A stretch of DNA of 64,000 nucleotides from Chloroflexota bacterium. Lineage in GTDB: Bacteria > Chloroflexota > Anaerolineae > Anaerolineales > Anaerolineaceae. Shown here one piece after another: positions 50,346 to 59,924 of this stretch. The notes under the pieces are model-generated. The model saw only the letters and a program-made list of their open reading frames with translations. It was not told the DNA's origin and did no database searches. The stretch spans positions 873,744 to 937,743 of the forward strand of contig SLTK01000009.1 in NCBI GenBank assembly GCA_004347695.1, given 5' to 3'. The position numbers and the translations under genes are program-made. Positions within the stretch are counted from its first letter, which is position 1. Every line of letters begins with the position of its first letter.

Positions 50346-50759
50346 TTAGTCTTGATGCTTTTCACAGGGGACCAGGGCAACCGTTTCGATTTCAACCTGC
50401 GCGCCCTTGGGCAATCCCGCCACCTGAACGGCTGACCGGGCCGGCGGGTTGGTTACGAAGAATTCTCCGTAGACCGCATTCATGCGGGCAAAATCGTTCA
50501 TGTCCTGCAAGAATACCGTCGTCTTTACAACCAGATCTAAAGATGATCCGGCTTCTTCGAGAATGGCGCGCACATTGGTCAGTACCTGGCGGGTTTCAGC
50601 TTCGATCCCGCCTGCCACAATTACGCCAGTTTGCGGATCCAGCCCAATTTGACCGGCAGTAAATACAAAATGACTGGCTTTGACGCCCACGGAATAGGGA
50701 CCAATCGCTTTTGGCGCATTATTCGTTTGCACGATTTCTTTTTCGCGGCAATGATGCAC
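50346..50759 (-). CDS. ridA: RidA-family enamine/imine deaminase
   Basis: A 137-residue Rid protein, which hydrolyses reactive 2-aminoacrylate-type enamines from PLP enzymes. Typical blocks are APKAIGPYSVGVKA, FTAGQIGLDPQTG, QVLTNVRAILEEAGSSLDLVVKTTVFL, and PPARSAVQVAGLPKGAQVEIE with the substrate-binding Arg. The frame opens at 50789, but AGGAGG stands six bases before a GTG at 50759. The N-terminus is about nine residues longer than in many members. It is followed by a small gap before the polysaccharide genes. Confidence 0.93.
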   Translation of the reverse strand: MHHCREKEIVQTNNAPKAIGPYSVGVKASHFVFTAGQIGLDPQTGVIVAGGIEAETRQVLTNVRAILEEAGSSLDLVVKTTVFLQDMNDFARMNAVYGEFFVTNPPARSAVQVAGLPKGAQVEIETVALVPCEKHQD

Positions 50760-50873
50760 GTTTGTCCTCCTGAAAGAATGTTTCCTCATTTTAAACGAAC
50801 TGACCGGAATGGTAAAGCTCCCAGGCGGCTCTCAACCTGGATAAGGCTGCCAGCCTGGTGAGCTGACACGGAT

Positions 50874-51890
50874 TTAGTAATGCAGGTCAGACGGATCAGC
50901 AGTGATGCGCTTGCGAAAAACCCAATAGCTCCAGCCCTGGTAGACCAGTACAATGGGCACGAAGATCAACGCCACGGTGGACATGATGCGCAAGGTCTGC
51001 GGACCGGATGCGCTGTTGTAGATGGTAAGGCTGAAATTGGGGTCGAGAATCGAAACCAGCACGCGTGGATAGAGAATCATAAAGGAAGTCGCTGCGGTAA
51101 ACAAAATGGCCAGGCTGTTGACGGCAAATGCCCACCCATCCCGTTTTTGACGGATGAACCAGCCGCACACCAGCACCGCAGCAACCGCCCCAATTGGAAC
51201 CGGCCCGGGATTGACCCCCAGCTTTTGCAAAATGTCGGTGAAGAAATAGGTTGCAATGACTGCGGCTATCAAAACCGCCGTCGCAACGACCCAGATGCGG
51301 CTGGCAGCATACCGGGCAATCGACTGGATGGGTTCAGCCGCTTTCAACGACAGAAAAAGCGCACCCTGCAGCATAAACCCGGTCAAAGTGACCAACCCGC
51401 CCAGCAATGAATAAATATTGATCAAGTCCCAAAAGCTGCCCACAAAATTCTTGGTTGCGTCTATCGGTATGCCGCGGATAAAGTTGGCAAAAGCCACACC
51501 CCACAACAAAGCCGGCAACAGGCTGCCAATGCAAATTGACCAATCCCAGAAGGAACGCCAGCGCAGGCTGTCATGCTTGCTGCGAAACTCGAGCGCCACC
51601 CCGCGGACGATCAAGGCCAGCAGCATGATCAACAAGGGCAGGTAAAAACTGCTGAACAAGGTGGCATACCAACCCGGAAAAGCGGCAAACATGGCGCCGC
51701 CGGCGGTGATCAACCAGACTTCATTGCCATCCCAATGCGGCCCGATGGTGTTGATGATCATGCGCCGGTGGGTATCATTTTTGCCTAAAAATGGCAGCCA
51801 GATGCCGACTCCGAGGTCAAAACCTTCCAGGATGAAGTAGCCGACAAATAAAATCCCGATCAGAATAAACCATAAGGTGTTCAGATCCAT
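50874..51890 (-). CDS. cydB: Cytochrome bd oxidase subunit II
   Basis: A 338-residue, roughly nine-helix membrane protein. The N-terminus FVGYFILEGFDLGVGIWLPFLGK and the block GPHWDGNEVWLITAGGAMFAAFPGWY are diagnostic of CydB. It pairs with CydA to reduce oxygen with quinol at low oxygen tension; it binds no heme itself. It follows cydA by 8 bp. The CydDC exporter needed for its assembly is at 3.6-7.1 kb. Confidence 0.96.
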   Translation of the reverse strand: MDLNTLWFILIGILFVGYFILEGFDLGVGIWLPFLGKNDTHRRMIINTIGPHWDGNEVWLITAGGAMFAAFPGWYATLFSSFYLPLLIMLLALIVRGVALEFRSKHDSLRWRSFWDWSICIGSLLPALLWGVAFANFIRGIPIDATKNFVGSFWDLINIYSLLGGLVTLTGFMLQGALFLSLKAAEPIQSIARYAASRIWVVATAVLIAAVIATYFFTDILQKLGVNPGPVPIGAVAAVLVCGWFIRQKRDGWAFAVNSLAILFTAATSFMILYPRVLVSILDPNFSLTIYNSASGPQTLRIMSTVALIFVPIVLVYQGWSYWVFRKRITADPSDLHY

Positions 51891-51898
51891 TTCAGCTC

Positions 51899-53281
51899 CT
51901 ATTCCCAGTAGGTCTCTTCTTCGACGGTGCGTTTCTCTCCGGCGGGTTCAGCGCCGGCGCGAGCATATTTTGCCAGCAGGAATATATCAGCACCCATCAG
52001 CAGTCCATACACCAGCGTGAAGGAAACCAGGCTGGCAATGACCATTCCGGGAGTGAGAGAGGGTGAAAACGCATCGGCAGTGCGCATATAGTTGTAAACC
52101 ACCCAGGGCTGGCGTCCCAATTCCGTCAAAATCCATCCACTTGTGTTGGCCAGGTAAGGCAGAAATAAGGCGAATGGAAAAATTCCCAGCAGCCAGGTTT
52201 TCGCGGTGAGCTGATTGCGCATGGTGCGGTACAAAGCGTAAGCAGCCAGCAGCAGCATCAAAAAACCGGTGCCAACCATCGCCCGGAACGCCCAGTAGGT
52301 TGCCCAGATCGAAGGGATGTAATTGCCGGGGCCCTGTTGAGCCTCAAAAGCGGCCTGCAATTCATTGACCCCTTTTACCTCGCCATCCAATCGGTTGTAT
52401 GCCAGCAAACTCAAAACGCGTGGAATACGAATGGATACCCTGGGGGTTAATGTCTTTTGGTCGATAATGGTCAATAGCGAGAAGGATGCCGGATCTTCCG
52501 TTTCGAGTAATCCTTCAGCGGCTGCAATTTTCATCGGCTGCAGTTGAACCATGCGCTGCGCCTGGTTATGACCTACCAGCACAACCAGGAAAACTGCGAT
52601 CACACCGAACACAGCCGCTATCTGGAAGGAACGCTTGAAAAGATCGGATTGATGTCGACGAAGGATGTGGTATGCACTGATCCCAATGACAAAGAATGCG
52701 CCGGTAGTGTACCCGGAAAAAATCGTATGCGGGAACTGCCCCCAGACATACGGGTTGGTCAGCAGCGCCCCAAAATCTTGCAACACCAACCGGCCATTCT
52801 CTTCGACGAAACCGACCGGTGATTGCATGAACGAGTTGGCTACCAAAATCCAGTAAGCGGAGAGGGTAGAGCCAATCGCTACCAGCCAAATCGCAGCCAG
52901 ATGCATCCCCTTGGATAGCTTATCCCAGCCAAAAATCCACAATCCCAGGAAAGTTGATTCGAGGAAGAAAGCCAGCAGCGCTTCGATTGCCAGAGGCGCG
53001 CCAAAAACATCCCCTACATAGCGTGAATACTCCGACCAGTTCATGCCAAATTGAAACTCCTGCACAATACCGGTCACGACTCCCATGGCAAAATTGATGA
53101 TAAACAGGTTGCCCCAAAATTTTGTCATACGTTTGAACATCACCTGCCCGGTGCGAAAATACATGGTCTCCATGATCGCAACCAGAACAGACAAGCCAAG
53201 CGTCAGCGGTACAAAAAAGAAATGGTAGATGGAGGTGATGGCAAACTGCCATTGAGAGAGAATTCCGGTGGTCGGATCCAT
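51899..53281 (-). CDS. cydA: Cytochrome bd oxidase subunit I
   Basis: A 460-residue quinol oxidase subunit with about nine helices. Heme ligands match the E. coli protein with small offsets: His20 and His185 in QFPHTIF, with Glu100 and Glu108 for the heme d/b595 region, and GRQPWVVYNYMRT. The protein is short compared with the 520-residue E. coli form, so the quinol loop is of the short type. AAGGAG lies ahead of the ATG. The 225-bp gap upstream, to the sensor kinase, has no clear promoter, so regulation cannot be read from it. Confidence 0.96.
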   Translation of the reverse strand: MDPTTGILSQWQFAITSIYHFFFVPLTLGLSVLVAIMETMYFRTGQVMFKRMTKFWGNLFIINFAMGVVTGIVQEFQFGMNWSEYSRYVGDVFGAPLAIEALLAFFLESTFLGLWIFGWDKLSKGMHLAAIWLVAIGSTLSAYWILVANSFMQSPVGFVEENGRLVLQDFGALLTNPYVWGQFPHTIFSGYTTGAFFVIGISAYHILRRHQSDLFKRSFQIAAVFGVIAVFLVVLVGHNQAQRMVQLQPMKIAAAEGLLETEDPASFSLLTIIDQKTLTPRVSIRIPRVLSLLAYNRLDGEVKGVNELQAAFEAQQGPGNYIPSIWATYWAFRAMVGTGFLMLLLAAYALYRTMRNQLTAKTWLLGIFPFALFLPYLANTSGWILTELGRQPWVVYNYMRTADAFSPSLTPGMVIASLVSFTLVYGLLMGADIFLLAKYARAGAEPAGEKRTVEEETYWE

Positions 53282-53506
53282 ACCTGCTCCTTAACGAGTG
53301 CTGATGCGCTGCCTGCCAATCTGAACAAACCAAACAAAGTAGCCCAATCCATTGGTCGGTTACAGGAGGGCAGCTAAAAATTCATGCAGATAGATATTGG
53401 AATAGAATCTTTCCCCTCGCATGTATGTTGCAGGACGTCGCAGTTTCCCCCCTGGCTGTGGCTTTTTCCCCGCCGAGAACTTATTTAATTTGAGTTTAGC
53501 ATGCCT

Positions 53507-55261
53507 TTAAGCGGTTGGCAAGCTGAAGAAAAAAGTGCTTCCCTGCCCCGGGTAGCTTTCCGCCCAGATGCGTCCTTTGTGTCCTTCGATAGTGTGGCGG
53601 GCGATGGACAGTCCCAGGCCGGTGCCCCCACCGGAGCGCGATTGGTCAGCTTTGTAGAAACGTTCGAAGATCCGCGCCAAATCTTCTGGCTTGATTCCGA
53701 TTCCGGTGTCATGTACTGAGAAAATCACCTGTTCGCCATCTTGCCGGGCGCTCACGACAATTTGACCGCCGGGTTTGGTGAATTTGATGGCATTATGCAG
53801 TAAGTTCACCAGCACTGCCTCGATTCGTTCAGCGTCAGCTATGACTTCAGGCAGCGGTTCGCTGGCATCTATTTGGATGGTCAACCCCCCGCGTTCCGCC
53901 TGCAACCGCATCCGCTCGACTGCATTGCCCATCATGATCAACGGATTTGCAGGGCGGCGATCGAACGGCACGCGTCCCGACTCAATTCGGGAAAGGTCCA
54001 ACAGCTCACGCACCATTTGGGTCAGATTGTCGATCTCATCTTCCATGCGCTGCAGAAAGCGCCTGGCAGCGGGAGCATCTTCCAGAGCCCCTTCCTGCAA
54101 GGTTTCAGTCAATGCCTTAAGGGAAGCCAGCGGGGTGCGCAGTTCATGAGAGACATTGCTGACAAAATCGCGCCGGACGGTTTCCAGCCGGTGAATGCGG
54201 GTTAAGTCCTGGAAGACAAGAAGGGTGCTCCCCGGCAGGCTGGATTCCAAAGGAGTTGCTGTCCCCTGAACGAAATAGCGTTCCGGACTGGTTTCTATCG
54301 TCGATATTTGTTGTTTTCCACTCTCACGCGAAACTCGCCATAATTCCACGAACTGATGTTGGCGGACGACCTCAACCAGAGAACGTCCAAATGTCTGGTC
54401 GATGTGGGTATGGAACAATTGCGCTGCAGCCGGGTTGGCCAGAATTACTTTTCCGGTTTTATCGACAATCAAGACCGCATCGGTCATATGACGTAAAACA
54501 GCTTCCAGTTTGCCGCGTTCCTCCTGAAAATCTGCCATTTGCGTAGAAAGCTGTCCGGCTACCTGTTCGAATGTCCGGCTGAGCAGGCCAATTTCATCTT
54601 TCCGGCCTGATGGCAAATCGATGTTCGGGTCCCCCTGCTTCAGGCGCTGGACTTTACTGGCAAGCTTGCGCAGCGGCCGAAGAGTTCCTTCTGCTACCAG
54701 GTAAGACAAAAGGATAGCCAGCAGCGTGATTGCCGCTCCGACCCCCAGAATCCCAATCCGCAGATTGCGCAATTCGGCTTCGATGACCGATAAGTCACGC
54801 GCCAGGCGGATAACGGCAATTGTTTTACCATCGGACAAAACCGGTAATGCCAGATAGTAAAACCTGCGCTTCAAGGTGTCGCTGAAACGAATCTCAGCTC
54901 CCTCGGGCCCCTTCAAGGCTGCTTTCACTTCCGGACGGTCCAAATGATTACTCATTGTCTTTGGATCGGCCATTGAATCGGCTACCACAACCCCATCGCT
55001 GCGGATCAATGTTATGCGAGTCTGGGTTAATTCGGCGTAGGACCTGATCACCAACGCCAGGTCATCATAAGAAGCGCCATTTTGAATGCGTTCCGCGATA
55101 TTCTGCGCCAATATACTGGCAGAAGTTTTCAGGCTTTGATGCAGATTGTCGGTGTAACGCTGTTCGGTGTAATTGGTGAAATACAGGCTTACACCACCCA
55201 CCGATAGCAAAATTAAAACGATAAACGGAATCGCTATTCGCCAGACCAGGGATCCACGCAT
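53507..55261 (-). CDS. PhoR-like sensor histidine kinase
   Basis: A 584-residue kinase. Two membrane helices (about 8-27, 170-192) enclose an extracytoplasmic sensor domain of about 140 residues. HAMP (about 190-245), PAS (about 255-345), HisKA with SHELRTPLA and His372, and the ATPase domain (NLLHNAIKFT, DTGIGI, GGTGLGL) follow. It is the PhoR layout but without phosphate genes nearby, so the signal is unknown. It starts three bases after the response regulator stop and is the last gene of the run that begins at 62.1 kb, with cydA 225 bp downstream. Confidence 0.93.
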   Translation of the reverse strand: MRGSLVWRIAIPFIVLILLSVGGVSLYFTNYTEQRYTDNLHQSLKTSASILAQNIAERIQNGASYDDLALVIRSYAELTQTRITLIRSDGVVVADSMADPKTMSNHLDRPEVKAALKGPEGAEIRFSDTLKRRFYYLALPVLSDGKTIAVIRLARDLSVIEAELRNLRIGILGVGAAITLLAILLSYLVAEGTLRPLRKLASKVQRLKQGDPNIDLPSGRKDEIGLLSRTFEQVAGQLSTQMADFQEERGKLEAVLRHMTDAVLIVDKTGKVILANPAAAQLFHTHIDQTFGRSLVEVVRQHQFVELWRVSRESGKQQISTIETSPERYFVQGTATPLESSLPGSTLLVFQDLTRIHRLETVRRDFVSNVSHELRTPLASLKALTETLQEGALEDAPAARRFLQRMEDEIDNLTQMVRELLDLSRIESGRVPFDRRPANPLIMMGNAVERMRLQAERGGLTIQIDASEPLPEVIADAERIEAVLVNLLHNAIKFTKPGGQIVVSARQDGEQVIFSVHDTGIGIKPEDLARIFERFYKADQSRSGGGTGLGLSIARHTIEGHKGRIWAESYPGQGSTFFFSLPTA

Positions 55262-55264
55262 GGT

Positions 55265-55972
55265 TTAGCCTTCGAACCGGTAGCCCGCGCCCCGTACCGT
55301 TATAATGCGTTTCGGTTGCGCCGGATTGGGTTCAATCTTCTCGCGCAGCCAGCGCACATGCACGTCCACAGTGCGGCTGTCGCCTATATACTCCCATCCC
55401 CAGACGCGTTCCAGGATAAACTCACGGCTAAGCACCTTGCCACGATGCAGGGCTAAAAAGTGCAGCAATTCAAATTCTTTTGGTTTGAGCGCCTGCACCT
55501 GGTCTTGCACACGCACCTCACGCCGGGTAACATCGATGACCAAATCATCAAATGTTAACGGCTGCACGGTAACTGGCGAGGCCGCCAGGTTGATCTCCTC
55601 GCGCACCAGCCGGACGCGGCGCAACATGGCTTTAACTCGCGCCATCAATTCGCGCATACTGAAGGGTTTGGTCATGTAATCGTCAGCCCCGACCTCCAAT
55701 CCCACCACCCGGTCGATCTCATCGTCACGGGCGGTCAGCATGAGCACGGGTGTAGTCATTTCCTGGCGGAGGACCCGGCAGACTTCAAAGCCGTCCATAC
55801 CGGGCAACATCAGGTCGAGGACAATCAGGTCCGGATGAGCCTGACGAGCTTTGTCCAGCGCGGCCAGCCCATCCCCTACCGCTTCGACCTCGTAGCCCTG
55901 CTTTTTGAGATTGTAGGCCAGAGTCTCTTGTAAGGACAGTTCATCTTCGACGACCAGGATCTTGTCGGCCAT
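55265..55972 (-). CDS. OmpR/PhoB-type response regulator
   Basis: A 235-residue regulator. The receiver domain (1-120) has the acidic pair in [10 protein letters not shown] and Asp53 in [12 protein letters not shown], with Lys in [10 protein letters not shown]. The winged-helix DNA-binding domain (about 140-233) has [38 protein letters not shown] and [16 protein letters not shown]. It lies three bases from the kinase downstream and three bases from the glycosyltransferase upstream, so the pair is co-transcribed with envelope genes. Confidence 0.95.
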   Translation of the reverse strand: MADKILVVEDELSLQETLAYNLKKQGYEVEAVGDGLAALDKARQAHPDLIVLDLMLPGMDGFEVCRVLRQEMTTPVLMLTARDDEIDRVVGLEVGADDYMTKPFSMRELMARVKAMLRRVRLVREEINLAASPVTVQPLTFDDLVIDVTRREVRVQDQVQALKPKEFELLHFLALHRGKVLSREFILERVWGWEYIGDSRTVDVHVRWLREKIEPNPAQPKRIITVRGAGYRFEG

Positions 55973-55975
55973 GTT

Positions 55976-57190
55976 TTACCTAACCATGTCTTCCAACAGA
56001 AGGTTGAATTGCTTTGAAGTTATCAATCGATTGTACCGTTTTTCTACGGCGATACGCCCGGCAGCACCCAGCGCTTTCGTAAGGTCCTTATCATCAGCCA
56101 GACGGCGGATTGCAGCCGCGAGCTCGGTTGGGTCTCCGGGTGGGACGGCCACGCCTGCGTTTTCCTGGTTGATGACATCGCAAATAACCCCGCCAATCGC
56201 CAGAATTACCGCCCGGCCGGCCGCCATATAATCAAACACTTTGTTGGGGTATGTGGTTCGGTAAAGCTCGATTGGTTTAAGAATAGCAATGCAGGCGTCC
56301 GCTGCGGCCAGAACATCGGCCATCTGGCTTTTCGGCTGCGAGGAGATGAATGAAACGTTCTTCAATTGGAGCTGGCTGGCCTGGGCAACCAGGGCAGGCT
56401 TTTCCTTGCCATCGCCGACAAATACCACCTGAATATCCGGGCGGTCGATCAATTGAGATGCTGCTTGAAGCAACACGCCCAAATCGTTGGAAAGCCCGTG
56501 CGCTCCGGCATACATGGCAATAAATTTATTGTCCAACTGATTCTGCGCCAGGAATTCCCGGCCGTCAGCGTCGGGTTTGAACATATCGGGGTCAGCGCTG
56601 TTTGGCACCAGCTCCACAAAGCGCGCCCCACGGCCCGTTACATGCGGGATAAACCCGGGTGAGTTAACCACCACCCGGTCAGCGTGGCGGTAGAGGAATC
56701 GTTCGAGCCATTCGGAGAGCCGGATTAACATGCGGTTTTTGAGCACTCCCACCGCCACTGCAAAAGCCGGCCACAGATCGCGCACCTCGAATAAAAATGG
56801 CACCCGTTTGAGCCGCGCCAGCAGCCAGGCGGTCACTCCCTGAAAAATTGGCGGTGATGTGCCCCACACCAAATCGATGCCACGCACACCCAACCCAACC
56901 ATGAAGGAGGAAAACATAAAGCTAAAGAAACTGAACACCCGGTGAACAAAACTTTTGTGCAGCGCCGGGATGGTGTACGTACGCAGGATTGTGATGCCAG
57001 GCTCGGGTTCCTCACGGCTTTTCCAGGGGATTTTTTCCCCACGGGCTCCGCCGGTCAGGTAGCTGACCGAACTGGCAATAATGGTGATTTTGTGGCCCTG
57101 GGCGACGAGAAAACGCGCCATTTCGTGATGGCGCGTCCCACCAGCCTCATCCAATGCTGCAAAGGCTTGATGAATCAACAGGATATGCAT
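55976..57190 (-). CDS. Family 4 glycosyltransferase, WbuB-like
   Basis: A 404-residue GT4 (GT-B fold) enzyme. The N-terminal domain has HQAFAALDEAGGTRHHEMARFLVAQGH, which resembles WbuB-type amino-sugar transferases; the C-terminal donor domain has AMYAGAHGLSNDLG, VFVGDGKEK and the E-x7-E-like block around YRTTYPNKVFDYMAAGRAV. It would transfer an amino sugar in polysaccharide or LPS-like synthesis. A three-base gap to the response regulator ties it to the two-component genes. Confidence 0.9.
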   Translation of the reverse strand: MHILLIHQAFAALDEAGGTRHHEMARFLVAQGHKITIIASSVSYLTGGARGEKIPWKSREEPEPGITILRTYTIPALHKSFVHRVFSFFSFMFSSFMVGLGVRGIDLVWGTSPPIFQGVTAWLLARLKRVPFLFEVRDLWPAFAVAVGVLKNRMLIRLSEWLERFLYRHADRVVVNSPGFIPHVTGRGARFVELVPNSADPDMFKPDADGREFLAQNQLDNKFIAMYAGAHGLSNDLGVLLQAASQLIDRPDIQVVFVGDGKEKPALVAQASQLQLKNVSFISSQPKSQMADVLAAADACIAILKPIELYRTTYPNKVFDYMAAGRAVILAIGGVICDVINQENAGVAVPPGDPTELAAAIRRLADDKDLTKALGAAGRIAVEKRYNRLITSKQFNLLLEDMVR

Positions 57191-57241
57191 AAATTCATTT
57201 TAATCCATTAACGCCCGGCAGAAACGATCGAAATAGGGAAA

Positions 57242-59227
57242 CTAGGATGGGAAAATTACAGGCTCGAGTTGGATATTGGTGATGATCTTTACCGGTGCTT
57301 TCATGTGGATTTCGACCTGATACGACAAAGCTTCAACCTTGCTGCCGTAAGTGGGAGAAAACCAGCCGTAAGTGTCTGGATAATCCAATTTTCCTGCTAA
57401 AACACCCCCGCCCCGCACCAGGCGCTTTTGCGAACCGTCGAGCATATCAGCCGGATCGGTCTGAATGGAAACTGACACCTTGAACTGGCTGCCGGTCAGA
57501 ATCAGTTCACTTTCATCCAACGACCATTCCCAGTCTGGAAGCAGCCATTGGAGCGAGGCGCGGTGTTGCTTGACCTTACCTACCGGTGTAAGCCAATCCG
57601 TTACCTGCCAGCGACCGGGCGCCCGCCATGCCAAAGCTCGCCGGTGCCGGATGCCAAGAGGTTGATAACCATCATGTTCAGCGGTTAAAAGCTTGCCGGG
57701 CTGGCACTCGTTTTCGATCCAGTGCGCCTGGTCCCACTTCAGCCACAAGAACCGCCCGGCGCGCAGCATCGGTTCCAGATCATCGATTACCGGCGAATTA
57801 TGCACCCGGTTATTCACCAACCCATTATTCCAAATCCTTTTGTGAGTGTATAAGTATGTGCCGGGGTCAAGCAAGACATTAATGCCCCGGTACCATAAAT
57901 CCACCTGCAACTGGTCAGCATGCGCCGGCCGCGAACGGAAGCGCACTCCTCGCAATGTCGCCCATTCTTCTGTGTTGCCCAGGCGTTGGATGGCAGGACT
58001 GTCCACCGGTTTAGGCACTTCAGCCAGTTCAAGCGGAGCGATTCCCAGCCAGGCGGCCATTTCGTCCCAGGGCCCGGGCGGCAGGCAGCGTTCTGCCAGA
58101 AATGCGGCGGCAACCGCCTGTGCTGTTGGAAGGTGATCACGGAACTGCCTGACTCCAAAAGGCAGGATATTGGCGCCATCGTTATTGCCAAGATTGGACG
58201 CGTCGCCTGAAGTCCAGTCCACCTGGGCCAGCAGCCAACGGGTTGCCGCGGCCAGCCGTTGCCTGGCTTGCGGCGAAAATTCCTGCTGTGCTGTTCGCGC
58301 TCCAGCCTGCGCCAGCAACGCCAGGTGCAGCACCATGCGATGATAGTTCAGGCTGTGCTGCACATAAGTGCCATCGGGATCGATCTGGCTGCGGAAAGCA
58401 TATTCCAGCCACCGCCAGCCTGTTTGCTTCCACGCGGCAGCATGGGAATGCTCCGGCAGAGCCACCCCGGCCAGGTACAGCCCGCAGGCTTCACTCACAA
58501 GATGGTTATTGTTCTGTGCCCGGGCATAAATCATCGTTGGCGGGATGCGCTCCGCATGATCAGCCACAGCCTTTAACAATCCTGCTTTACGGCCTGGGGT
58601 GCTGCGAGCGGAAGGCTCGAATACCTGGGCGGCGAACAGATAGGCGATCAAACGCAGTGCGACTTCCTGCCCGGATTCCCAGTTTGGGCCGCAGTTCACC
58701 GGGTTACCGGCAGTGAACTGCTCCCAATGCTGCCAGAAAGCCTCGGGGTAACGTTCATCGCTGGTGAGCAAGTATGCGCGGCCAAGGTTAAACGCCCAGC
58801 CGAAGCGGGCCGGTTCCCAGGTGAATTTGATGTCTTCTCCGGGGTGGAACCTCGTCCGCGACCAATGCCGGTCTGCATCCGGCGGAGCGAGGTTCAAAGC
58901 TGCCGGCGGTCCGCCAAATATGCGCACCTGTCCGCTGACAATCTCATCCGCTTCGCGAATGATCTCCTTGCCCGAACCGCCGACCAAACCAGCCATTTCA
59001 TCACGCGTTGGGATGACAAAAATAGGATGAAGCTTTAATTCCTTTGTCGAGACCGCCTTTGGGCGGGCAGGGGTACGCAGCCGAAAGTAGCCGCTCGCTA
59101 ACCCCAGGCGGTAAAGCGCATACAAACAGACTTGTTCGACGCCTAAATCTTTTAATGCCAGCCAGCCAAGCCGGATTTTCCTCAACATGCCGTGACCACT
59201 CTCCCCTGCGGTTGCATCACCCATCAT
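57242..59227 (-). CDS. Heparinase II/III-like polysaccharide lyase family protein
   Basis: A 661-residue protein with the heparinase II/III architecture: an all-helical toroid (about 90-390) and a beta-sandwich C-terminal domain (about 410-650). The catalytic region YARAQNNNHLVSEACGLY is present, and the C-terminal block FRSRPAHADQLQVDLWYRGIN...DPGTYLY (in two parts) is typical. There is no signal peptide, unlike secreted lyases, so it may act in the cytoplasm on a uronic-acid-containing precursor; members of this kind occur in polysaccharide clusters. Its ATG overlaps the hydrolase stop; a second ATG at 59188 with GGAGAG upstream is also possible. Confidence 0.88.
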   Translation of the reverse strand: MMGDATAGESGHGMLRKIRLGWLALKDLGVEQVCLYALYRLGLASGYFRLRTPARPKAVSTKELKLHPIFVIPTRDEMAGLVGGSGKEIIREADEIVSGQVRIFGGPPAALNLAPPDADRHWSRTRFHPGEDIKFTWEPARFGWAFNLGRAYLLTSDERYPEAFWQHWEQFTAGNPVNCGPNWESGQEVALRLIAYLFAAQVFEPSARSTPGRKAGLLKAVADHAERIPPTMIYARAQNNNHLVSEACGLYLAGVALPEHSHAAAWKQTGWRWLEYAFRSQIDPDGTYVQHSLNYHRMVLHLALLAQAGARTAQQEFSPQARQRLAAATRWLLAQVDWTSGDASNLGNNDGANILPFGVRQFRDHLPTAQAVAAAFLAERCLPPGPWDEMAAWLGIAPLELAEVPKPVDSPAIQRLGNTEEWATLRGVRFRSRPAHADQLQVDLWYRGINVLLDPGTYLYTHKRIWNNGLVNNRVHNSPVIDDLEPMLRAGRFLWLKWDQAHWIENECQPGKLLTAEHDGYQPLGIRHRRALAWRAPGRWQVTDWLTPVGKVKQHRASLQWLLPDWEWSLDESELILTGSQFKVSVSIQTDPADMLDGSQKRLVRGGGVLAGKLDYPDTYGWFSPTYGSKVEALSYQVEIHMKAPVKIITNIQLEPVIFPS

Positions 59228-59913
59228 GCCGGATTTTCGTTAACCTGGGCCAATGCTGCATCCAGAAACTTTCCAAGGAACTGCATGGCTTCGCTGAATC
59301 CCTGGAAAGTTGCCCGATCATTACCCGGCACTTCCAGTGAATGGTTGGCGTCTTTTGCAACATAAGCGGATGCTTGCGGTTTAGCCGTCAATATTTGCCG
59401 TAACCGCTCCAGAGCAAAGGTTGAATCCGCATCGCCGCACAGGTAAACCTGCGGTCCGCGGGCTGACAGCGCGGCCTTGAGCACCACATCCCACTTTAGC
59501 AGCGGCGTAAGCCACACCAACGCAGTCGGCAGGAGGCTCTGCGCTTGCTCCACAGCTCCGGCTATCGCCAATGACCCGATGGATTTACCGGCCAGAATCA
59601 GCCCACGATAATCACCCTGGGCAAGGCCAGCCTCGATCCCGGCCAAAACGTCAGCCGTGAGCCAGGCCAGTTGCTCCACCGCGGAAGCGCCCTGAAAGGC
59701 AGCCGAACGCGTTACTGGATTGAGATTGAGGACATCCATGCCGCGCCAGAGCAGCATCCGGCGGGTAAAAAACAGCAGCGGCATGTCGCTGGAGTAATCC
59801 AATCCTGGCAGTAACACCGCCAATCGGCCAACTGCCTGATCCGCGGTCCAGAATTGGTTAGCCATTGCCTGCCCATGGTAATCCGTCAGGCTTAACGTCC
59901 GAGGGTCACTCAT
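59224..59913 (-). CDS. Small alpha/beta hydrolase
   Basis: A 229-residue hydrolase with a complete likely triad: Ser111 in LAGKSIGS (G-x-S-x-G), Asp161 or Asp163 in LCGDADSTF, and His191 in KDANHSLEVPG. There is no signal peptide. The substrate is unknown; in this setting it might deacylate a sugar intermediate. The frame opens at 60060, inside the upstream gene, but GGGAG stands six bases before the ATG at 59913, 11 bp after that gene's stop. It overlaps the heparinase-like gene by four bases. Confidence 0.82.
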   Translation of the reverse strand: MSDPRTLSLTDYHGQAMANQFWTADQAVGRLAVLLPGLDYSSDMPLLFFTRRMLLWRGMDVLNLNPVTRSAAFQGASAVEQLAWLTADVLAGIEAGLAQGDYRGLILAGKSIGSLAIAGAVEQAQSLLPTALVWLTPLLKWDVVLKAALSARGPQVYLCGDADSTFALERLRQILTAKPQASAYVAKDANHSLEVPGNDRATFQGFSEAMQFLGKFLDAALAQVNENPA

Positions 59914-59924
59914 CTCGATCTCCC

